Below, piece after piece: positions 32,678 to 37,653 of a stretch of 37,653 bases of DNA. Origin of the DNA: Nitrospirota bacterium (GTDB lineage: Bacteria; Nitrospirota; Nitrospiria; JACQBZ01); NCBI GenBank assembly GCA_016201865.1, contig JACQCA010000002.1, positions 1 to 37,653 of the forward strand, written 5' to 3'. Below the pieces are notes generated by a model that saw nothing but the letters and a program-made list of their open reading frames with translations, did not search any database and was not told the DNA's origin. Made by a program: the position numbers and the translations under genes. Positions within the stretch are counted from its first letter, which is position 1, and every line of letters starts with the position of its first letter.

Positions 32678-33526
32678 ATGAAAAAGGAAAATAAATGGAT
32701 CTGGGTCCTCATTCCGGCCCTGATCATGACCGGTTGCGGCCTGGCAGATAAAGCAAAGGATAAAGCGACGAATCCATCGGCGGGCGGGACAGGCGCGGTC
32801 GCGGTCAGCTCCGCCATCGCAGGGGTTACTTTTGTGAACAGCATCGTGTCTGGGATAACGACGGCTGCCAAGCCATCCACTGGGGGGCTCAATGCGGGGA
32901 TCATTGCCAGCGCGTTCAACCTCCCGACAACCTATAACTGTTCCGGCGGCGGTCAGATCAATTTTTCTGGAATTACAGGAACTGCTGTTAACTGTGTCGA
33001 AAATGGAGGGACGATCACGGCGAACGTGACAATCACTGTGGTTCCATTAACTCTGACGACTTGCAACTTGAAAGATCTTCCCGCAAGCCTCAGCGCTACA
33101 TTGAACGGGCCGATCAAAATTGGAAGTGCGGATTTTACCCTTACCGGCCTGGGCATGGCATTCTCGGGCATCACGTATGATGCAACCTGTAAGATGGCGA
33201 GTTTCTCTGCCGCCGTTACGGGCGCGATTGGGAATAGTGCTATTCCCACCACGGTCGATTTTGGAACCGGCGACGTGCTCTTTGACGTAACGATAAACCG
33301 CAGCGTTACACCCAACCAAGCCGAGATTTCGATACCCTCCGGAAGTGTTACGGTGCACACGCCCTGTCTTGACGGCTCATTTACGATGGCTACGACTTCG
33401 ACAATCATCATTCCAGATGGCGCGACCTGTCCAACGAGCGGGAGTGTGACGATCTCCGGGGGGCTTAGCGGGGCGGTCAACTATCCGGCCGATTGTACAA
33501 ATCCGTTCTGCGTTCTGGGTCTGTAG
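32678..33526 (+). CDS. Ser/Thr/Gly-rich lipoprotein (paralogue of the one at 26345)
   Basis: A 282-residue protein with lipobox LIMTGC (C20), followed by a small Lys/Ala linker. The mature region consists of short beta-like stretches rich in Thr, Ser and Gly, with cysteines at intervals. It ends CLDGSFTMATTSTIIIPDG, then ATCPTSGSVTISGGLSG; the GA(S/T)CP...G(T/S)V motif is shared with the lipoprotein at 26345-26965. It is probably a surface or periplasmic beta-solenoid-like or adhesin-like protein, but no family is recognised. It has its own promoter and terminator. Confidence 0.75.
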   Translation: MKKENKWIWVLIPALIMTGCGLADKAKDKATNPSAGGTGAVAVSSAIAGVTFVNSIVSGITTAAKPSTGGLNAGIIASAFNLPTTYNCSGGGQINFSGITGTAVNCVENGGTITANVTITVVPLTLTTCNLKDLPASLSATLNGPIKIGSADFTLTGLGMAFSGITYDATCKMASFSAAVTGAIGNSAIPTTVDFGTGDVLFDVTINRSVTPNQAEISIPSGSVTVHTPCLDGSFTMATTSTIIIPDGATCPTSGSVTISGGLSGAVNYPADCTNPFCVLGL

Positions 33527-33560
33527 AGGTTAGCGGACCTACAACATAGTTTAAATTTGT

Positions 33561-33595
33561 GAGGCGGCTCCTCTGGAGCCGCCTCATGAAGTTTT
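33561..33595. terminator. Terminator between convergent genes
   Basis: GAGGCGGCTCC (33561-33571), loop TCT, GGAGCCGCCTC (33575-33585): a perfect 11-bp stem, followed by ATGAAGTTTT. It may serve both the lipoprotein gene and the convergent aminotransferase gene. Confidence 0.8.
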
Positions 33596-33643
33596 CACGT
33601 TTGTGAAATTGATGCGTGAGCATTGTCAAGGTCTCATGTGATA

Positions 33644-34843
33644 TTACTGAAGAGCCTTGGAAAGCGCTTTCTGTATGATTCGAACGCCCCGGTCCAACTC
33701 CTCCTCGGGCATTACCAGCGGCGGCGCAAGGCGGACGACGGTATTGGAATGGAGCGTCCAGCCCAAGATCAAGCCGGCCTCGCGGCAATTGGAGACGAAC
33801 CGCTCCGTCAATTTTGAATTCATCAGCTCAAGGCCGATCAGCAACCCTTTTCCTCGGACATCCTTCACCCCCTCGACCCCGAACAATTTCTTCAACTGAT
33901 CCATCATATATCGTCCGAGTCGTTCGGCTCGTTCCGGCAGTTTGTTTTCGATCAAAAAATCAAGCGCCGCAAGTCCGGCCGCGCAACAGACCGGATGGCC
34001 TCCAAAGGTCGTGACATGGGAGAGCGGCGGGTCCACCGACAACGTTTTCATGATTTCCGGTCGTCCGATAAAAGCCCCAAGCGGCATTCCACCACCGAGG
34101 GCCTTCGCCAACACTAAAATGTCCGGAACAACGTTCCAATGTCGGCACGCAAATAATTCCCCGGTCCGTCCCATCCCGGTCATCACCTCGTCGAGGATCA
34201 ACAGCGCGCCGGTTTCATCGCAGCGCTTCCGAAGCGCCGGAAGAAACTCATCGTCCGGAATATTGACGCCGCCTTCGCTTTGGATCGGTTCCACGATAAC
34301 GGCGGCGGTATGACGATCAATCGCCTTCAGGGGTTTGAGGCTGTTAAAGGGCAGGAAAGCGACATACGGCAGTAGCGGCCGGAATGGTTTTTGATAGACT
34401 TCACGGCCGGTGACGGACAGAGACCCTTGAGTGTCACCGTGAAAACTGTCTTTAAACGCAATGAGTTTTTTCCGCTTCGTGAATTTCTTGGCCGTCTTCA
34501 GCGCGCCTTCGACCGCTTCCGTGCCGCTGTTCGTGAAATAGCTGACGGCGAGGGGAGGCGGGACAATATCGGCGAGCCGTTTGGCCAGACGGACCTGCGG
34601 CTCCAGGATGAATTCGCCGTAGACCATCACATGAAGGTAACGGGCGGCCTGATCGGCGATGGCCTTGACCACGGCCGGATGGGCATGGCCGATATTGGCA
34701 ACGCCGATGCCCGAAATAAAATCCAGGTATTTTTTCCCCGATCGGTCCGTGATCATGCAACCCTGCGCATGGTCCACCTCCATACCGATCGGCTCGGAGG
34801 AGGTTTGACAGAGAAAGGTTCGAAAATCGTCACGCAGCGACAT
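33644..34843 (-). CDS. Class III (PLP) aminotransferase
   Basis: A 399-residue fold-type I PLP enzyme. The PLP lysine is K247 in LVLAKALGGGMPLG, the ring-binding aspartate is D218 in LILDEVMTGMGRTG, and NSGTEAVEGALK (105-116) is the phosphate loop. It resembles the ornithine/4-aminobutyrate/acetylornithine group; the substrate cannot be assigned. ATG 34843 lies 1 bp after the end of the LuxC-type reductase gene, so the two are tightly coupled and may make an amine from an acyl-CoA through an aldehyde (inference). Confidence 0.88.
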   Translation of the reverse strand: MSLRDDFRTFLCQTSSEPIGMEVDHAQGCMITDRSGKKYLDFISGIGVANIGHAHPAVVKAIADQAARYLHVMVYGEFILEPQVRLAKRLADIVPPPLAVSYFTNSGTEAVEGALKTAKKFTKRKKLIAFKDSFHGDTQGSLSVTGREVYQKPFRPLLPYVAFLPFNSLKPLKAIDRHTAAVIVEPIQSEGGVNIPDDEFLPALRKRCDETGALLILDEVMTGMGRTGELFACRHWNVVPDILVLAKALGGGMPLGAFIGRPEIMKTLSVDPPLSHVTTFGGHPVCCAAGLAALDFLIENKLPERAERLGRYMMDQLKKLFGVEGVKDVRGKGLLIGLELMNSKLTERFVSNCREAGLILGWTLHSNTVVRLAPPLVMPEEELDRGVRIIQKALSKALQ

Positions 34844-34844
34844 C

Positions 34845-36272
34845 TTATTTTTCCAGATCCACCCATCGCACACGATCCGCGATGAAACGTCGTCCATCCT
34901 GTGACCATCCCGCCGGAGGATGCTGCATCCGCCCGACGGGACAGATCCGGTTGACGCCGGCATATCCAAAGGCCCCGGCCAGCGGCAAGAGGCGCGATTC
35001 GGGGACCGAGATCCCGACGGCCTGAAGGTACGGCCGCCAAGGTTCAAGCAACGGGACGACATGCAACAGATCGTCGATCGGCTTGACCCGGACCGTTCGG
35101 TAGAGGGGGGACAGAACAAAGGTCGGATCGGCCTCGTAGATCACGGTCCAGAGCGTTCCGGTCTCGCTGCTGAAGACGATCACCTCTTCGCCGTCGGCCT
35201 GTTTGATCTCGGCCACGCTTCGGATCTGATGGAGTCGCGCGGAGATCGGAGTGTCAACCGATCCACGCGGCAGTTCCCTTTCCAGCCGGGCCAGTTCCTG
35301 TCCCAATGCCTTTGCAAACTCCCGGGGAAAGCGGGACCCGCCGGTCTCGACATAAAACAGATGCGGAGAGAGGCATCCTTGCTGATCATACATCACGATA
35401 TCCAGTGCCGCGCGTCGTGCGATGCCTTTTAAATCGTCCAGCGCTTCGCGTCCGACCAGTCCGAGGCTGACACGGTGGCCGTAGCCGATGAAGCGTGCCG
35501 AGGCGGATTGATGACCGGCCGCCGCAAGTCGGACGGCCGAAATGGATTCGTCGCTTCCGGTGGCGACGACCAGTTCGCTGCGGCCGAAGGCCACCTCTTC
35601 GATGCCTTTGGATTCGGGCTTGCCGCCCGGCCATCCGAAGACTGCAAGGCAGTGGACGAGACGCGGTTCGATCTGAACGAGCGTCTGCGCGAAAAGGGTT
35701 GCAAATAACGGTTCATCGGAGGAGACCTTGACAAGACAGGACGACTTGACCAGAAGCGTTGCAATCAACTCGGACGCTCCAAGGCCGGGAATATTTCCGG
35801 CCAGGACATTGGTCGTGATCCGGGGCCCCAAGGCTCGAATCAGACCGTCGGCGTCTCCTTTTTTTGGCCGAAATTCATCCAGCAGACGGCTGTCGCCCAA
35901 CTCTTCATCGAGAATCCGGGATAGACTGTCTTTACGGTATCCCTCCAACATCCGGATGAGGCCCAGCCGGACCATCGCCGGAGAGAGGCCCGTGATCTCC
36001 GGAAGGGCGAGCTCGGCCGTCTTCCGCATCGGGTCGTCCGGCTTCAACCATCGCGCAACGGTGGCATCGATGATCTCCAGAATGGCCTCGATCGGCTGTC
36101 TTGAAAGATACTGTTCCTGCGCGGCGATGAGATGGTTGATGACATCCGAAAGCGTGGTTGCCGTCAGGACGGGGAGCCGGACCTGAACCGCGCCGAATTT
36201 TAATTTCGTGAAGTTTGAAACCTTGATCGGGGGCGGAAGAATGAAGCCGTCCAAAAGTTTTAGATCGGCCAT
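34845..36272 (-). CDS. LuxC-type acyl-CoA reductase
   Basis: A 475-residue member of the aldehyde-dehydrogenase-like LuxC family, which reduces acyl-CoA or acyl-enzyme to aldehyde with NADPH. The catalytic cysteine is C300 in YDQQGCLSPHLFYVE; the glycine-containing NVLAGNIPGLGASELIATLL and RFIGYGHRVSLG segments fit the fold. I chose ATG 36272 (AGGGA upstream); earlier ATGs at 36302 and 36386 lie at or before the promoter. No LuxA, B, D or E partner is in the window, so this is not a bioluminescence operon. The downstream partner is an aminotransferase. Confidence 0.85.
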   Translation of the reverse strand: MADLKLLDGFILPPPIKVSNFTKLKFGAVQVRLPVLTATTLSDVINHLIAAQEQYLSRQPIEAILEIIDATVARWLKPDDPMRKTAELALPEITGLSPAMVRLGLIRMLEGYRKDSLSRILDEELGDSRLLDEFRPKKGDADGLIRALGPRITTNVLAGNIPGLGASELIATLLVKSSCLVKVSSDEPLFATLFAQTLVQIEPRLVHCLAVFGWPGGKPESKGIEEVAFGRSELVVATGSDESISAVRLAAAGHQSASARFIGYGHRVSLGLVGREALDDLKGIARRAALDIVMYDQQGCLSPHLFYVETGGSRFPREFAKALGQELARLERELPRGSVDTPISARLHQIRSVAEIKQADGEEVIVFSSETGTLWTVIYEADPTFVLSPLYRTVRVKPIDDLLHVVPLLEPWRPYLQAVGISVPESRLLPLAGAFGYAGVNRICPVGRMQHPPAGWSQDGRRFIADRVRWVDLEK

Positions 36273-36308
36273 TGCATCCCTGGGAGACGTCGTCCTTTCC
36301 ATGGCGGC

Positions 36309-36338
36309 ATTATACGCTTGCGACCGCCGCTGGTTCAA
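36309..36338 (-). promoter_or_regulatory. Promoter of the LuxC-aminotransferase operon
   Basis: On the minus strand: TTGAAC (36338-36333), 18 bp spacer, TATAAT (36314-36309). Confidence 0.6.
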
Positions 36339-36353
36339 GCCGGGGAGAAGGAT

Positions 36354-36393
36354 CAAGAAAAAAACGGCCCCCGTGCGATGAGCCACCGGGGCT
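36354..36393 (-). terminator. Terminator of the pilin-anchored SUMF1 gene
   Basis: On the minus strand a stem built from CCCCGGTG and CACGGGG (one bulged base) is followed by GCCGTTTTTTT. It separates the SUMF1 gene from the LuxC promoter. Confidence 0.75.
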
Positions 36394-36444
36394 GTCTATT
36401 GGGGTGAAGTTCAGCTCTCGATGACGGCCGTGTAAACCATCCAT

Positions 36445-36473
36445 GGAAAAGTAGCCTGTCCCCTTTTCAAAAC
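36445..36473. repeat. Extragenic AAAAG...CTGTCCCC element
   Basis: The stretch AAAAGTAGCCTGTCCCCTTTT lies in the 3' region of the minus-strand SUMF1 gene. It shares CTGTCCCC with the palindrome at 19855-19879 and has AAAAG/CTTTT ends. It may be a related extragenic repeat; evidence is limited to this similarity. Confidence 0.4.
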
Positions 36474-36476
36474 ATC

Positions 36477-37385
36477 CTACCGGGCGCAGCGGAACCCGAT
36501 GCTATTGCTCGAGGCCGACGGGCCGTAGAACGCGTGCAGGGCAAAAACCCCGGCACCCGTGCGGCGGACCCAGTCGCCGCCGCGGATCAGGGCCGCAGGG
36601 AAACCATCCGTAGAAGGATAAGCCTCGTTGATCCCGTAAATCAGATCACTCCCATAGGTGACACTGGAAGTAGAAACGGCACCGGGGTTCCAGGCATTAG
36701 CGACCCCATTGCCATCCGGCCCCTGCATCCAGTCGGCCACCCATTCCCAGACATTGCCCACCATGTCATTCACGCCCCAGTTAGATACGCAATTGCTCCG
36801 GGAACCATTATTGGCCGCACCAGCACTACCCACCACGCAATCCGTTGTGCCGTTATCCGTCCCCGGATCCGGGATCCCGGCCGCGGCCATCTGCCACTCG
36901 GCATTGGTGAGGAGCCGCTTTCCTGAGAGCGCACAGGCCTGCTGTGCCTGAAACCAGGTCACACTGCTTGATGGCAGTACCCCCGCCTTCGAGACGGCAT
37001 AGACCGCCGCAGTCCAGTTGCCGTTGGCCGGGAAAGTGCCGGGATAGGCGGTCAGGCTAAAAGGAGCGCCCGTATACCCATACTGTGTCCCGGTGCCATC
37101 GGCGGCGGACCAGACCGAGGCCTCGTACTTGTCCACACACAACGGTCCGACCTTGACCATGATGTCACCGGCGCTGTTGCCAGCGCAGCCTGAATCTTTT
37201 TTGTTAATTGCATCCGTCAGAGCCTGAAAATTCGCATTGACCTCACTCGACTTCGCCGTGGTATTGGGTGAAAAGTTGTTAGGCACCGTGACGGCATAGG
37301 CATAGATCGCCACTCCCATCACCACCACGGTTAGCAGCCCCACCACCTCGGTCATCGAAAATCGCTTCTTGAATAATCGTTTCAT
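36477..37385 (-). CDS. SUMF1-domain protein with pilin-like N-terminal anchor
   Basis: A 302-residue protein. Residues about 9-32 (RFSMTEVVGLLTVVVMGVAIYAYA) form a single anchor resembling a type IV pilin start, with Phe then Glu five residues on, but Arg instead of Gly at the cleavage position. A short NNFSP...SSEVNANFQALTDAINKK linker, probably coiled-coil, leads to a SUMF1 domain (about 75-302): VDKYEAS, GKRLLTNAEWQMAAAG, DMVGNVWEWVADW, RGGDW, IGFRCAR. The FGE cysteines after RGG are absent. ATG 37385 is chosen for its AGGAG site. It differs clearly from the lipoprotein SUMF1s near 4 and 7 kb. Possibly a surface or pilus-associated display domain. Confidence 0.8.
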   Translation of the reverse strand: MKRLFKKRFSMTEVVGLLTVVVMGVAIYAYAVTVPNNFSPNTTAKSSEVNANFQALTDAINKKDSGCAGNSAGDIMVKVGPLCVDKYEASVWSAADGTGTQYGYTGAPFSLTAYPGTFPANGNWTAAVYAVSKAGVLPSSSVTWFQAQQACALSGKRLLTNAEWQMAAAGIPDPGTDNGTTDCVVGSAGAANNGSRSNCVSNWGVNDMVGNVWEWVADWMQGPDGNGVANAWNPGAVSTSSVTYGSDLIYGINEAYPSTDGFPAALIRGGDWVRRTGAGVFALHAFYGPSASSNSIGFRCAR

Positions 37386-37541
37386 GGTTGTTCTCCTCTT
37401 TCGCAACGTTCATCGTTATTCGTTAAAGGTTAACCGTAGATGTTGAGGCTGTAGAAAAACCTTAAACGCGTCGCAATGTTCTTTCTTTTTTCGTTAATAT
37501 GCTGTAAAAGAGTAGGTATATAAATGAGAGAGGGAGGAGCC

Positions 37542-37653
37542 ATGGCCCGCTATAAAGAGTACTCGTACGATCAAGGCAAGCTGATCCCGGTACATTTCAA
37601 AGAGCAGATCCTCCCCGGCACCTTTGAATACACCCTCAACCATCTCATCGACC
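37542..37653 (+). CDS. 5' end of an IS1182-like transposase (partial)
   Basis: ATG 37542, preceded by AGGGAGGAG, opens a frame to the window edge (37 residues): MARYKEYSYDQGKLIPVHF, then KEQILPGTFEYTLNHLID. The YDQGxLIPV...PGTFEYTLN start is typical of IS1182-family DDE transposases. The rest is outside the window. The left end of the element may begin near 37441-37460 (GGCTGTAGAAAAACC), but the partner repeat cannot be seen. Confidence 0.75.
   Translation, partial: MARYKEYSYDQGKLIPVHFKEQILPGTFEYTLNHLID

Noticed and set aside
34845-36272. Bioluminescence (lux) operon
   Set aside because: Only a LuxC-family reductase is present; there is no luciferase, LuxD or LuxE, and the partner is an aminotransferase.

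Overview
The window reads as chromosome of a Gram-negative bacterium: Sec, Tat and lipoprotein signal peptides, outer-membrane beta-barrels, c-type cytochromes and GC-rich coding sequence. The gene content (c-type cytochromes beside SUMF1/formylglycine-enzyme-like lipoproteins, DUF420, TraF_2-like barrels) suggests a Nitrospirota-like lineage. That is an inference from gene style, because the window contains no rRNA or universal marker. Many promoters fit the sigma-70 pattern TTGAC(A/T), 16-18 bp, TAxxxT. The window is bounded by two insertion-sequence fragments: a transposase 3' end with its terminal repeats at the left edge, and a transposase 5' end at the right edge.

Region 1 (1-3.5 kb): IS remnant, a cupin gene overlapping a HAD phosphatase, a Tat-exported MsrB on the minus strand, and a metallo-beta-lactamase-fold protein with a TPR tail. 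Region 2 (3.5-8.6 kb) is the most unusual part. A minus-strand operon encodes one long polypeptide that joins a UbiA prenyltransferase, two CXXCH haem motifs and a SUMF1 domain, followed by a SUMF1 lipoprotein. It is divergent from a monohaem cytochrome c, a second SUMF1 lipoprotein and an OGG2-type DNA glycosylase. Region 3 (8.6-14.9 kb): a fatty-acid beta-oxidation operon (acyl-CoA ligase, thiolase, 3-hydroxyacyl-CoA dehydrogenase, enoyl-CoA hydratase, patatin-like lipase) with a perfect 10+10 bp palindrome over its promoter. No acyl-CoA dehydrogenase is present.

Region 4 (15-25 kb): a DUF420 membrane protein, a broken receiver domain, then the complete tryptophan pathway trpE-G-D-C-F-B-A. 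A PsiE-like gene sits between trpG and trpD, and a GAF-GAF-HD-GYP phosphodiesterase overlaps the end of trpA. A 74-bp structured repeat occurs just before both the 3-hydroxyacyl-CoA dehydrogenase gene and trpD. A 25-bp palindrome lies between trpD and trpC.

Region 5 (25-33.6 kb) is a cell-envelope region: two TraF_2/PorV-like outer-membrane proteins interleaved with lipoproteins, then a one-carbon/pantothenate operon (5-formyl-THF cyclo-ligase, folD, panB) that also carries a small beta-barrel gene, and another lipoprotein. Region 6 (33.6 kb to end), minus strand: a LuxC-type acyl-CoA reductase coupled to a class III aminotransferase, and a fourth SUMF1 protein with a pilin-like N-terminal anchor, followed by the start of an IS1182-like transposase.
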